From Caprimulgus europaeus (Eukaryota; Chordata; Aves; Caprimulgiformes; Caprimulgidae), in NCBI GenBank assembly GCA_907165065.1, contig OU015543.1, positions 11,595,406 to 11,659,405 of the forward strand: a stretch of DNA of 64,000 bases, written 5' to 3'. The position numbers and the translations under genes were made by a program. Numbering within the stretch: the stretch's first letter is position 1; every line of letters starts with the position of its first letter. Shown here piece after piece: positions 1 through 12,400 of the stretch. Below the pieces are notes generated by a model. The model was not told the origin of the DNA. It ran no database searches and was given only the letters and a program-made list of their open reading frames with translations.

Positions 1-45
1 CACAGCCATAAAATCTTTGGGTTTCTTTCTAACTTACAACTACTC

Positions 46-577
46 TGCCCTGGTGAGGCCACATCTGGAATATTGTGTCCAGTTCTGGGCCCCACAGCTC
101 AAGAAGGACAGGGAACTGCTTGAGAGAGTCCAGCACAGAGCCACCAAGGTGATGAAGGGAGTGGAGCAGCTCCCTGATGAGGAAAGGCTGAGGGAGCTGG
201 GGCTCTTTAGCTTGGAAAAGAGGAGGCTGAGGGGGGACCTCATTAATGTTTATAAATATTTGAAGGGTGAGTGTCAGGGGGATGGGGCCAGGCTCTTCAC
301 AGTGATGTCCAATGATAGGACAAGGGGCAATGGGTGTGAGCTGGAACACAGGAGGTTCCACTTAAATTTGAGAAAGAACTTCTTTACTGTGAGGGTGGCA
401 GAGCCCTGGGCCAGGCTGCCCAGGGAGGGTGTGGAGTCTCCTTCTCTGGAGACATTCAAGACCTGCCTGGACACCTTCCTGTGTGAACTCATCCAGGTGT
501 TCCTGCTCTGGCAGGGGGACTGGACTGGATGAGCTTTCCAGGTCCCTTCCAATCCCTGACACTCTGTGATTCTGTGA
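46..577 (+). mobile_element. CR1 LINE, 3' end (reverse-transcriptase C-terminus plus 3' tail)
   Basis: This is a 5'-truncated copy of a CR1 non-LTR retrotransposon. One uninterrupted frame runs to the stop at 530-532 and reads the C-terminal part of CR1 ORF2. It carries the family signatures [55 protein letters not shown] and [13 protein letters not shown]. The stop is followed by the short 3' part with CCCTTCCAAT, and the copy ends in the tail CTCTGTGATTCTGTGA. Bases 1-45 do not look like CR1, so the truncation point is near 46. The catalytic RT domain lies further 5' and is absent, so the copy cannot move. The frame stays open for about 160 codons, which makes this the best-preserved coding remnant of the CR1 copies here. 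Subfamily was not assigned. Confidence 0.95.
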
Positions 578-2490
578 AAACCTACTTTTCATCCATAGGT
601 TAAGCACGTATTCAGATGCACACCCACCACATCTCAGCGTAGACTTCTGAAAATCTGATTTAAAAGATTAGTTAATAAAATTCTACAAGATATCTTTCCC
701 TCTCTGAAGTCATCAAGCACCGGTTGGTACCAATTTGGGGTCGTCTTTTGACCTGACAGAGAGCAGCACAGCACCTCCTCTGTTATTTGATAGGTAAAGG
801 TGAGGCTGTGAAACACGTGGCTAATTTTACCAGCAAGGTGGCAACAATTCAGGACGTGATATGTGAGGGCAAAGCACAGGCAGCTCATTTGGGTAATTTC
901 TTAGCCTTCTGGCTTCTGCAATGTTTCTTTAGGGGGCACTGAATATGAGTGATTGAGTGAGAGAGAGTACGACAGAATTAGCACACACTGGATCTTTTGA
1001 CCAAGGGGGGAAAAAAAAACCAAACCCCAAACCCAAAACAAAACAGTCTAATGTTGGTCTAGGGGCACGTTCCCTTAGGATTTGGGAAAGAAAAACACCA
1101 AAACCACGTTAGTTTGGTGCACCTCAAGCAGAGCAGCGCATTCAATTAAAATCCCTTTCAACAAAATAAAAAGACACTTAATCTTGGATCAAAAATAACT
1201 ACCAGAGAGCAGGAACACCACCCAGCCCCAGCAGTGGTGGCATTTCCAAGGCAAATTCAACTTGCTGATACCACAGAATGGGCTTCTAAGAAATTGCCAG
1301 CGATTCCCAGTTTGAGCTTCCAGTGCAAAAGGCACTTCTCAATGAAAGCACACGGGTACCTCCTCAGGGTCATCCCATGGTGCCATGGAGACCTTTGCAG
1401 TTAGTTTGTGCAAAGGGCTTGTTCATGTTTGCTTGATAACCTAAATAAGGTAAAATTGTCCTGGTTCTATTTCCCCCTTTTTTCCCCCTTTTCCTTTCTT
1501 TCTTTTTTTATTAATTAATTCTTGTTTCTGAATCAGTGTGTTCTGCTGTCTGTATGGAAAAGTCCACTTTTTTTCTCTAACATAATAAGTAGAAGGAGAA
1601 ATAATACATAATTTTAACACCATTGTCTTGCAGAACATCTGTCTTACAAACCTCCATGTGCCTTGACATGATCTGGTTGCTCTGCTGGGAAAATTAAAGC
1701 CCTGACTTTCAGCTTGTCCCTTCCCATTGCACCTGCCCTTCTATGAGCTCATGTAGTATCATCTAAGGTACCCAGTGATATCTGATTACTGAGCTGTCCT
1801 TCAAGGAGTTCCATTTCCAAGGCTATGGTTTCTCTGCAGTGGTAGCGAGCACATCTCCATCACCCTTGGAGCATCTCACCTGGGTGTCATCAGTGGGAAC
1901 AGAAGTAGTGCATAGAGTGCAGCTTCCCTTCTCCACCACCTTCCTGGACAACGTCCTCTCCATGCCCTTGATGAGGTGGTGATGTTGTCCTGGTGTCCTC
2001 CATCCCCAGCAAGCCTGTATGGACCTTTGAGACACTTGGCAGTTGGAGGAGTCTCTGGAACTGTCAGATTTAGGGTTAGTCAGACCCAAACACAGAACTT
2101 CTTGGGTTGCAACTCTGGGTTTTGTCCACAGAGGTCCTCTCTGAGCTGCTAACCTCTTCACTGAATCCATCCTAAAATGTTCATTATTAAGTGCAATACA
2201 ACCTGTGGGCTTTTAGGGCTTCCAGAAAGGCTGAGGATCCATGGTTCCTACTTACTTTAGATTGAAGCCACACAAACCATCTGTAAATTTGGCCCTAGCA
2301 CCACCTCCACTGATCTCTGGAGCGTGTGATGGAGCTCAGAGGAGCAGAGTCACCACAACACAGCTTCACTGCTCAAAGCTGAATACTTCATTTTAATGAG
2401 GGAGGGTGAACCCTGTTTCTCTCCAGCTCCACAGCCAGGGTTCTCCTCACATGCAAGTTCCTGACTCACTACCAGGAGGGCATAAAAAAA
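578..2490. other. Gene-free interval, no recognised feature
   Basis: AT-rich unique-looking DNA. It holds short A/C-rich low-complexity DNA near 1009-1045 and a pyrimidine-rich stretch near 1465-1510. A minus-strand frame of 115 codons lies at 1823-2170, but it has no domain I recognise and no splice context, so I treat it as chance. I see no promoter, RNA gene or repeat family here. Confidence 0.6.
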
Positions 2491-2499
2491 AAGTATTTA

Positions 2500-2920
2500 A
2501 AGATAATTTATTCTTGCTGAGCAACAATAGCAATAGTTCATCTCTTATGTTAAAACCTTTAATGACTTAGGGGACTTATGAAACCATCGGAGCCTGTTTA
2601 ATGAGTGCCTGCTCTGGCCCACACTTTTCAAAGTTGAAATCTTTAATAGAGCAGAAAAGAAATTCACAACATTTTTTTTTTTTCGAGGGGGGACTGTACT
2701 AAAATTTATGGAGCTGTTTGGTTTCCAAGACTCCTGTTCCTGCTGGGCAATGCTCTGATGATGTATTAGGGTAACATGTCATCAGGGCAACGGAGCTTCA
2801 TGATGCATTGCAGCAATAAGTCATTTGTAATACATCATCGGAGCAGCTGCTGCCCCAGATTGGGAGTCTCAAATGAAAATTAAGCAAGCAGTTCAATGAG
2901 GACCAAAGATGCTTTCTTCC
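2500..2920. promoter_or_regulatory. Possible conserved non-coding or structured element
   Basis: This segment contains an 18-bp inverted repeat (listed separately) and three occurrences of ATGATGYATT: forward at 2758 and 2800, and reversed at 2829-2838. It also has motifs such as CTTTAATGACTTA and AATGAAAATTAAGC that resemble homeodomain sites. A run of 12 T sits at 2672-2683. There is no reading frame of note. The density of palindromic and TAAT-like sites suggests an enhancer or a structured transcript. This rests on motif reading alone; conservation is untested. Confidence 0.3.
2751..2845. repeat. Inverted repeat with 18-bp arms (hairpin-forming)
   Basis: The left arm TGCTCTGATGATGTATTA (2751-2768) is the reverse complement of the right arm TAATACATCATCGGAGCA (2828-2845) at 17 of 18 positions. 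The one mismatch would be a T-G wobble in RNA. The loop is 59 bases. Just outside, CTGGGCA on the left can pair with TGCCCCAG on the right with one bulge, which extends the stem. The size is compatible with a microRNA-like precursor, a structured enhancer RNA or a symmetric protein-binding array. I do not recognise a known microRNA seed. Confidence 0.8.
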
Positions 2921-3074
2921 TTTCTCTCTTCCCTTCCCTTTCTCCAGGTCTTTCTCTTCTTCTTGCTTCCAATCTCCCCCTGCCAATAGCAATTTGCTGG
3001 TAATTTATTCATTCTGGCTCTCCCATGAAAATTCCTTTCTGGTGGAACCAATTGAGCACAATGCTCTGCACCCC

Positions 3075-3275
3075 AGGAGTGCACCACGAGGAAGGTGAGG
3101 ATGACTGTAATGAATTAGATGTGTAATCCCTTCAGACTGGTCGCCTGGATCTGACAGTGACCGGCACCAGATGTTTAATGGGAGACAGTTCACGATGGCA
3201 AGTTGTCGGCTGTAGGGCAATCTAGATGCTATTTTGTTATTACTAATTAAGAGTTAATAGTTAAGCCTCACCTTA
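3075..3275. promoter_or_regulatory. Candidate enhancer, homeodomain-site cluster
   Basis: About 200 bases with several TAAT/ATTA cores (near 3109, 3114, 3123, 3175, 3244 and 3254). They include TAATCC, the form preferred by K50 homeodomains of the OTX/PITX type, and CTAATTAA, a Q50-type site. Four CpGs survive in otherwise CpG-poor DNA (ACGA, TCGC, ACCGG, TCGG region). This pattern is common in developmental enhancers of vertebrates. Function is inferred; there is no coding potential. Confidence 0.3.
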
Positions 3276-6256
3276 GTTGCACCCCAGGTTTAGTTCTCAT
3301 ATTTTTGTTGTGTTAATGATATTAACAATTCTCACTAATCCATAGAAATATCCAAAACAACTTAATAAACTGGGATAAGCTCTCAGCTAAGGCAATGACT
3401 GATCTCAAGGGACTTTAGCAAAAGGCTCCATCAACTTTCTCATCTTTACTCGAAAGCTGAACAGGTTCTGGTGCCAGAGCACAGGTTAGGAAATGAGTTA
3501 CTGGAAGTGTCCAGGTAGCAGTGGCAACCTGGTGGCATCCTGAGCCCCATAATCTTGCAGTTGCCTTTCCAAGCTTTTCCCATCTATTGTGCTTGACTTT
3601 GCTTTCTACACATGTGGCAAGCAGACCTCTGGAAACTCATCAAATACACTGAAATCCTTTTTTTTTTTTTTTTTTCTCTTAAACAGCCTTGAAAACTCAT
3701 TTTGCTCTGTCCCTCTTCTGCCATTTTCTTTAGGGAGGGAAGCTAGGTGAAATGTTTCAGACCTGATGCTCACTGTTTCCCAAGCTTGAAGGTACTTGGA
3801 CTTGGCAACGTAGCCAGGGTGATGTTTCAGTCCATGACCAAGGGGAAAAAAACAATTGGGACCAGATGTAGCCCTTGATATGGTGCCTGGGTATTGGAGT
3901 TAGGCTTGGGACTTTGCTCTAGAGCCATCTTCTCCTCAGTGGAGGCTGGCTCAGGAGATAATGTTCAGTGGGGAACCACTGGCTATACTGTCCATATGCA
4001 CACACTGCAGAGTTTGTTGTGTTTCAAGGGATTGTTTTGATTATTTTTATATATATTTTTTAGTACTCCTTTAGCATCTAATGCCCTGCACTATTAAATC
4101 ACACAGCCCAGCAGAAAGAAAGAGAGGAAAATCACATCCATGGGTTGTTACAATGCATGAGGCATAACCAAGTGCTTCAAATCCCTGAGGGGATTACTTC
4201 AAAATCACCAGGCCACCTGGAGTTACATTCTGGTTCTTACAAACAGGCTTTTAGCAAGAAGGATGAGGTGGGGGGAGAAGGGGTCTTCTATTTAAGCACT
4301 GAAAAGAGATAAAGTTCAGAGAGCTGAACAATGGCTTCCAATGGGCTCAGACGAGTCAGCTGAGACCAGGGACTGGAAAGGATTAATCAGAGCAAAAAAT
4401 GTCAGCTTACAACAAAATCTTTAGCAAAGTGTCCAAGCCACAGAGCTCAGCAGAGACCAGAGTTAGTCATCCTCTAATCACGTACTACTTTTTCCCTTGC
4501 CTAGTCTGTGAGTCAAGAGTTTGTGTTTGAATCCAAGTCGTCTTTGCTATATCTGTGTCACTAGCTGTTCCTCAGCCCTGAAGTCCCATCTGTAGGAGAG
4601 CCCCTCTCTTGCTCCCCTGTGTATCCTGGCTCATTAATTACCCCATGCATCCTCCTCTGATCTTGTGTTTCTGGTTAATTCCATAGTACCTATGTCTACA
4701 GAAGCATATTGTATCTTTGGAGTAGTCTTAACTAGGATGGAGGAGTACTTTAGTCTGCTTTAGTCTTTATGAAGACATTCAAAAGCTCCTCTGTAAAGTC
4801 TACATGGTAAATTATAACCAAGGTGTTGGGAAGTTGGCTCTGCTCACTTGAAGGAAAGCCACTGCTCAGCATAGACCATTGAGGGACACAAGTACTCCTG
4901 ATGCAAAGCGAAGGTCCCATCACTGGAGTCAGTCATGGACAGAATTTGCTTTAAAATACTGTCCTGTTGCAATTTATTTTATTCCAGAAACATCTCCAAT
5001 CTATAGGGTGAACAAGAACCTCGTTCTCCTTTGTGCTCTAAAAATAGAGAAAGAAAACACAACAGTCTCTGTTCCCTAAAATATTTAATTCCAAATGTTA
5101 AGTCATGACTTAAGGACAGCATGGTGAGATGCAGGCAGCAGCGAGGCAGAGTGCTAGCCATGGTCAGGCAGGAGACAGCAGGTACATTGCTCCTCTCTCT
5201 GTGGTCTTAGGACTTCATCATGGTTTATACCATTTATAAAACATCACTGCACAATATCCTTAATTCTGAGCCTATTCTTTATGTCCTGAAATTTGCTGTG
5301 GTTCTTCTCTGAGTTTGATAAAATACTTTTGTTTGAAAGCAGTTTTTTTGCATCAGTCAAACAATGTCCTCATTCTAGGTCAAATATTTCTCCCCATTAA
5401 CAACAGGATGATCCTACTGATATCCAAGTGCTTTGTTCTGCTTTTACCTGGAGAAGAATTAAATTCCCTGCTTTTATCTTTAAAAGCTCAGTTATGAATG
5501 GGACACAAAACACCTGATAAACAGACAGCAGAGTGGCTCCTTCACTGGAGGCTGTCATGGCAAGGAGCTGGAGAATGTTCTACCTACAGCTCCTGGGGAC
5601 CTGTTTGCAAAAGAGTGTCTGTATCATGTCCATGGGGACCTTTGATAGCTCTGCTGTCCTGTGCAGCAGGCAGCTGGGGTTAATGAGAAGCTTAGTCTGC
5701 TTCCTGCTTTCTGCAGGATTATTTTCTGTAGTATACTGAGCTATAAAAGGAGACATTTGGAGATCTTAATTCATTTTCACTTGATTAGATATGTAAGGGA
5801 CTCCATTAAATATGTAGGACTTTGGGACAATCAAATATTGAGAGGTTTTGATTTTACACCACAAGGCATCTGTCTCTAGGATTGCAGTCTGGTAAGGTTT
5901 GTGCAACATCTACAATGAGGCATGAAGACATAACTGGTCACCTGCACACAATTGCCCTGATTGCACCTGAAATGATGGTAATTAAGGAAGACATCTCAGC
6001 TCCTCTGAAGTTGGCAGGATTTCTGTGGTCCACTTTAAAGGGGCCCAGGATTTTAAGTGTGCTGTGGTGAAAATTGTACTTTTTGTCTGGAAGAGATCTT
6101 CCCAAAATGCCATATTCTGAATTTACAACTGGATGTCGGTTCTTTTAGTCTGAGACTACAAAAGTGGTTGCTCAAGTGATGTAAAATTATGCCAAATAGG
6201 AGGGATTTTTTAAGAGATGGCTTCTGTATTTGGCAGGTAGGTGCATGTGGAGGTAT

Positions 6257-6299
6257 TTTTATTTCTTAAAGTGAAGGGCTTTTATTTCTTAATGTGAGG
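6257..6299. repeat. Small tandem duplication, period about 23 bp
   Basis: TTTTATTTCTTAAAGTGAAGG at 6257-6277 is followed 23 bases later by TTTTATTTCTTAATGTGAGG, with few differences. Two units only; probably a replication-slippage duplication. Confidence 0.7.
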
Positions 6300-6925
6300 T
6301 GAGGGTGAATGGAGCTGTTAGAAGTACTGGCACCCACGTGCATAGATGACAAAGGCTGAGGGTTGATTAGATCCAAATGACAACCAGCACTTTCAACAGG
6401 ATCTTCTTCCACTTTGAAACTGTTTTGCCACCTTTGTAAATTTATTTTATTCATGCTCCAAAAAAAAGTTGTAACATACCTCTTTGGAGGAAAAAGTGAT
6501 ATATTAAACCTCTTCACCCCTGAACTCCTCCAATCCCTCTCCACTCATTACTTTTTCACATAAACACATAATTCTAGGACTCTTGCAAGCACATAATGTA
6601 CTTTTTTTTAGTGATATTTTGCAAAATTGCAATGAGGAATCAACAGATAAATTCTTCTGGCCTACATTAAGAAAACAAATACCTGGCTAGGAGGATTATC
6701 TTGAGGTTAATTTCTATTACATTTAATCCTAGGTGGTGAAAGAATGGATGATGCATCTGTGAGATATGCTGGCACCATTCTCAGGCTTTGCAAGAAGAAT
6801 TCAGGGTTGCCAGTTCAGGAGTCTTCTCTGTAGGAATCTATTATATATCACTTATAAATATATCCAGGTTCTCTTATGTTCTCTCTTAAATAACCTGTCA
6901 CTTTTAAATAAGGTTTGCTTGCAGA

Positions 6926-6956
6926 CCTAGGAAATAAAATTTCCTAGGAAATAAAA
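6926..6956. repeat. Perfect 10-bp hairpin overlapping a 14-bp direct repeat
   Basis: CCTAGGAAAT (6926-6935), a 3-base AAA loop, then ATTTCCTAGG (6939-6948) form a perfect inverted repeat. In addition CCTAGGAAATAAAA occurs at 6926-6939 and again at 6943-6956. The compact structure could arise by templated slippage. I know of no assigned function. Confidence 0.85.
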
Positions 6957-8539
6957 GGAATTGCACTTGGTATCTTCAGCTGATGTATGGCAGCAAGATT
7001 ATGCAGGTGAAAAAGAGTGCAGAAGCTGAGGATCTAGAGGCAGAGAGTGCATTTCTCCTCTCTCATCTAGGTTGTTCCTTCATAACCATTAAGGATTTTT
7101 ATTCCTCTGTACTTTTAGTAGCATTGGTTGACCTGGGGGTTCCTGAACACCTCCTGGGGAATGCTGGAGTCCTGTTATGTCTCTAACGTGCAACATTTCA
7201 CCTCCTTGGAAATAAGTGTCAGCTAGTCCATGCTGACTAATTCCTGTTCCACAGATGGAGAAATGAGGCCAGGCAGGAGTTTAGGAATTCAAATTCACAG
7301 AACCCTAAGGTGACTAGAGTATCTTTTTTTCTCCATCTCAACCTTATTATTAAGGATAATAAGTATCCTATCTATTGCCTTTACTATGGATACTGGAATT
7401 AAAATCCTTCGTCACAAACTTTCAACTGGATGCCAGTTTGAAACTGGTAGGAAAAAAACCCAAACCCTAACCTAAAAATCTACTTAGGCATTTGTTCTGT
7501 CACTCTGTTAAAAAAGAACAGCTGAACAAATTATCAACATTTTGTGAGGATTAGGAAAATTGATACAGGCTGACTCACTGCATGCCTCTATAACCCAAAG
7601 TCATGTTAAAGCCCAGGAAATGAGACTGGGACTGGAAAGGCTGAGAGAATTATTGTGTTATTGTAGCATCCTATAATGCCAGATCACTGGACTCAGTTTT
7701 CCACCCTCTGTTTACACCCTTGTGAATGTTGGAACATTCTTGCTCCAACTTGATCACCATTTATTCTTGTGATGCATTGATGGTTCCCTCCAAGACCTTC
7801 GTTACTCTACAAAAGCACAACTTTCATGAAATAATTAATTCCATTTAAGCTGCATATGTTAAATATCAGAAATTGATTAAAAATTAAACCAGTGTTACAG
7901 ACTGAGTGTTATTAAACTGTATTTGATACAAAGCAATGGGTGAGAAGAACTTTTCGCCCTGTCAGGAAATGCAGGAACTAGTAAATATGATCTTTACATT
8001 GAAGAACTTCAAGGAAGGAGGAAAAAAATCCAAAATATTTACAAAATAAATTATTTAACACTACAGTGGGAGCAGGTATTTTCCATATATTTATATCTGA
8101 AGGGAAAAAAAGAACGTGCGTTCCCAACTCTCAGTGTTAACTTGCAGTGTTTGAAGGGATGGCATTTATATTTGTTTCTTGTTCAAAATAGGGAATTCTG
8201 GCCCAGAATTTTCTTTTGTGGTTGTTTCTGCTACTCTGGGTGCATGCCTGTGCAGAAGAGACACAGCAGCCTGCAGCGAGCTTCTTGCTGGTGACAGAGT
8301 TACCTTCAGTACAAGCCAAGCTGCTGGAAAAGACTCACCTCAATGCAAGTTTTCAATGTTAGAGACATTATTATAATTAGGGAGGAATCTGAGATGCAGA
8401 GCTCGATTTGGAGGCTGTGAATTCTGCTAGCTGGTTTTACATCTGGGATTTTTGACACTAAAATCTCAACCTGCCTTGGAAGGAGCAGACTCCACATCCC
8501 TCCTGCCCTATTCCCTGAGGCCAAGACTTTCATTTTAGC

Positions 8540-9400
8540 CCCAGTGCTGGGTGAATAATCGATAAAACCATGCTACATCTTGCTGGGACAGTCTGCAATC
8601 AGCTGTTTCCATGGCTTTGATCCTCAACCGAAGCCCCCAGGGAAGCCCCCAGACCCCCACGCACCAGTGGCTCCACCAAGCCCTTTGTGGGCATTGTGCC
8701 TGGGGAAGGGATCACCTGTCAAAGTGAATGGCTGCAACCTTTCCCTGACCATGGGAGGTCTTTTGATGCAGCGGGTGTTGATAATTAGGGCCTAATTGAG
8801 TGATTAACAGCCCCAGCAGCTCATGTCTTTAAGGGTATGAGGAGCATGAGCAGTGTTTCCCTGCAAGTCCAAGCTTCTGAAGATGGTTTTTTTCCAGCTT
8901 CATCTTCCAACCCCAGCAGGATCATGAGCTGTGGCTCTAGGTTGGGCTCTTTCTCAGATGAGGTTGCGCAGGATCTTCATCAGAAATGTGCTGAGCCAGC
9001 AAAAATCATAGAAGGTGATTACATTTTCTCACGAGTGCTATAATCACTTTCTCTAACCCTCTCTTGATAATAACTGTGGCAGGAATAGGTTCCCATTTGC
9101 CAAGACACATGGTCTCTGCAGGCAATGAAACTCTGTCTAGATGTACTGAACTTAATTAACTGAGTTTGAAGAGCCTATTAAGGCAATATTAAAAGAAGCC
9201 TATCTCAGCAGGCCCTCACAGTGGGGAGAAGCAGCAGAGCTTTCAATTGAAGACTTATTGCAAAGATATCCTGCTGCCCAGCTCCGTGGGCTGCCTGGGA
9301 GCTGTTTAATAGATGGCTTGGGAGCAGGGTAAAAGGGCTTACAAAGAGCTGGGTAAGTGGTGGGTATATCAAAGGAAATCAACCTGTAATATATTATATG
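8540..9400. promoter_or_regulatory. GC-richer block followed by TAAT-rich DNA, possible regulatory segment
   Basis: 8600-8720 is unusually C- and G-rich for this window, with a partial duplication of GAAGCCCCCAG. It is followed by TTGATAATTAGGGCCTAATTGAGTGATTAACAG-like DNA (split here: GATAATTAGG, CCTAATTGAG, TGATTAACAG), which holds three homeodomain-type cores within 35 bases. Further on, near 9150-9190, ACTTAATTAACTGAG and GCCTATTAAGGC are also palindromic AT sites. No reading frame looks like a known protein. Regulatory role is a guess from motif density. Confidence 0.22.
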
Positions 9401-12400
9401 CTCACTTTGTGGATGGGGGGGAAAAACTCATGTATAAATAGGGAGGTTATTCAGTGCTGAATGGAACAAATGACAGTGTGGATATGTTAAAAAAAATAAA
9501 CTAGGATTTAGGGAATCCCAAGATAAGCTTTTCCTGAACAATTTTGGCATGTTGCAATGCAGTAGTAGTAAGGAGCTTGCTAAAAAGTGCAAATTTTTCA
9601 CATAAAATCCAAGAAATGTTTCCTGCATCTCCTGCTTTCCTCTCCTCTTCCTCCCTCGTACTTAACTTAGTGACTCGTTTTGGATCTTTACTTCTCAAGC
9701 AAAATAAGTTGTCAGCAGTCTGAACATCGTTAGTAGATTATGTTCCTGGCTATAGGAGAATAAAACAAAGCTAACAAGTTGTCTATTGCCTGACTGATGA
9801 ATAAGGAGTTCTGTCCTACAAACAGAGGTTCCCTCTAAGCCACTATTTATTATAAGCTGATGAATTGCAAAACTGCAGTAAAAATAACAAAAAAAATAAC
9901 AAAATGTGTTGATTTTGCTTTACTCAGTACAACCTGCAAAGGGAATGGTATGAAAGTTTAAATGTAATAACATCACTAACAATAATTCTCAGTTTTTATA
10001 GAACATTTTCTTGATTTAGGGGGCTGCCCAACCAGTATATGTGACATTGTGAAACCAGTATTTGCATCAAATGGAGTGGTATGGAATTTACATTAATCAA
10101 TGCAAATGAAAACCTTTAGACCCAGAGGAATGTTGCTGGCCAGCCCAAGGCCCAGGTCTTGACATCAATGGACTATATTCCAGTGTTTATTGGGATGAGA
10201 AGGTCTGGTTTAGTTCTGAAAATATAACCTGAGTTGGCTCATTTAATAAGAGGATGGGAGGGGAAACTTTATATTGTTATGATATAAAATCTCAGGGGTT
10301 TTAATTGAAACAAATGGTCTGTTTAGGGAGAATTGGTAGAAGATTTCTGTCTCCAACTGGGGCTAAATAGTCCTACTCATCCACTGGTAGGTAGGTGCAT
10401 GCTTAAGGTACAAATTGATGTTCACTAGAGCATCTGTCACACTAGAGACTGTTCAGGATGTGTACTGAGCTTAAAACATGTGGCTCATCTCATGCTTGCA
10501 TGACTATGAGACCCTGTAAGAGAAGTCTAAGAAGTGCTATTCTCTTTAGAAATTTATAAAACTAATTGTTCCAATTCATTGAATTCCTCTTTGGATGGAG
10601 GAAAAGGATGGTGAATTCTGTTTCAGTCCCATCAGCCAATACAGCTCCCCAAATTTTGCTGGAGCAGCAGCTGCCTGGGCAGAAGGGAATAATTGCCCTT
10701 GTTTGCCCTGCAAAGAAGAGGGAAGAAATTTGGCTTCCTAGATTAGATTTCTTAGGCTGACAAATTCTTTTTTTGGAAACAAAAAGGCAGTCTTCTCCAT
10801 GTGCCAAGTTCTACCACCTTTGCTTACGATGCATTGAAGAACCCCAAGTGAATGGGGCTTCCTTGGGTGAGGCTGTGGTGTGAACAACGGCTGGATCGAT
10901 GGAGAACAAGCACTTCCAAGGTGCCCTAACTCTTATATTCCCAATTAGAACAAAACCAAGATTATTATTTGCATGAATAATGTACCACACGTGTGTTTAC
11001 ACTGCAGTTGTTCCTAATGTTTTATTTTTATCCAAAATAAGGAGCTGTAAAGCCCAGAATCCTTAGCCAGTTTATTGCAGCAGCTGAATTAAAAATAGAA
11101 GATCCTACTGAAGAATGTCTATTCATTACAGCTAAAGTATAATTGTGTGTGGCTTCAGTTTGTTTGGCATAGGAAAACCTGGTGTAACTTGAGAGTTCAT
11201 TACGAGCAAAGTACAGGACTCCTGCCATCTTCTAATGGCCTTCTTACAGCTTTAAATGCAAAATTTACAAGGAAAGTCTTAAAGAAATGACAGGAAAATC
11301 TGAGAAGATAACAAAACCGGACAGGGAAATTAATAGAAGCCTTGGGTTCTCTAATCCACAGTGATTAATATCTTTTAGTTCCATGATCCTTGGTTTCCAC
11401 TGGAATTGATAAACTACCAGATGTGGCTTCTCTGCTTTAAATCAATACCAAAGAAAAAAAATCTCAGTTGGCCTTGTTGGCCTATCTGTCATCTCGTTTC
11501 TAGCTGAAGGTTCAACATAATACTTACACTTAGTGTACTTACACATCATATTTAGCTGCAACAGTAAGATAGACTATTTTTTCCAGTTGTATTTGAAATC
11601 CTTCTTGATTTGAATTCTGTTGTGGAGAAAATCAAATAGGGAAAATGGAAATGATGTCACATTGCTGCTTAACTGTAAAACAAAGTAGAGCCATGAAACA
11701 ATTTGAATGTGTGCTGCATCACAAGCATAATTCTCTGCTTTTTCAGACTTTTAGTTTGCTACTGAAATTATTATTGAGGAGTGGTCTTTAAATGCAGTTT
11801 GTAGGACAGAGGTATTTCCAGACCTGAAATATATTGCCCTGGCATCTCGTTTGCTGTGAATATTATTTACCATAAACACACCCTGACTTTGCTTTCACCT
11901 TCAGTGCTAGGTGCCTACAACTCTAACATAGTCTAAAATGTGGTGGGCTTGCAGGACTGCTCTTGAATAGAATCTCTGAACAGATATCATTTTAAGTTTG
12001 GTTTCTGTTTCAATTCTTATTTTTAAATGTGCCACTTTCTTTGAGGAGAGAAAGACGAAAAAAAAGACACATAAACCCTCCCAAAACCAACAACAACAAA
12101 AAACCCAACAAAAACACCCTGACCATGCTTTCCTGCTTTTTTGCTCCGTGCTCCCTTCCTCCATTTAGCTGCAGTCTGTTTTCCTTCACACTTATTTGAC
12201 ATCATGGAAATCCAATTGATGCCAATAATTTATTATGGTGTATGTGGGAGATGTAGGTGTTTCTGTCATTAGAGCATTAGATGGCTTTCCCAGCTCAGCT
12301 CTTAGAAGCAGCACTACAGCAAACCCACCGTGTCTGCCAGCTCCTGTGCTTTCCAAGCTTACTGCAGAGCAAGACTTCCAAAGCCATCCTCCAACTCCCA

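Larger units (their letters stand above)
3276..8539. other. Gene-free AT-rich interval
   Basis: No gene or interspersed repeat recognised. It contains an 18-base T run (3658-3675), a small direct duplication near 6257-6299 and a perfect hairpin at 6926-6948 (both listed). The short frames at 4879-5079, 5315-5739 and 6266-6544 have no family resemblance and are probably chance. An ACCCTAACC-like string near 7460 is far too short to be an interstitial telomere tract. Confidence 0.6.

Noticed and set aside
1823-2170. Minus-strand frame of 115 codons
   Set aside because: Looks like a protein at first glance, but no motif is identifiable and there is no exon structure.
7455-7478. CCCAAACCCTAACCTA, telomere-like words
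   Set aside because: Fewer than three imperfect units; too short for an interstitial telomeric repeat.
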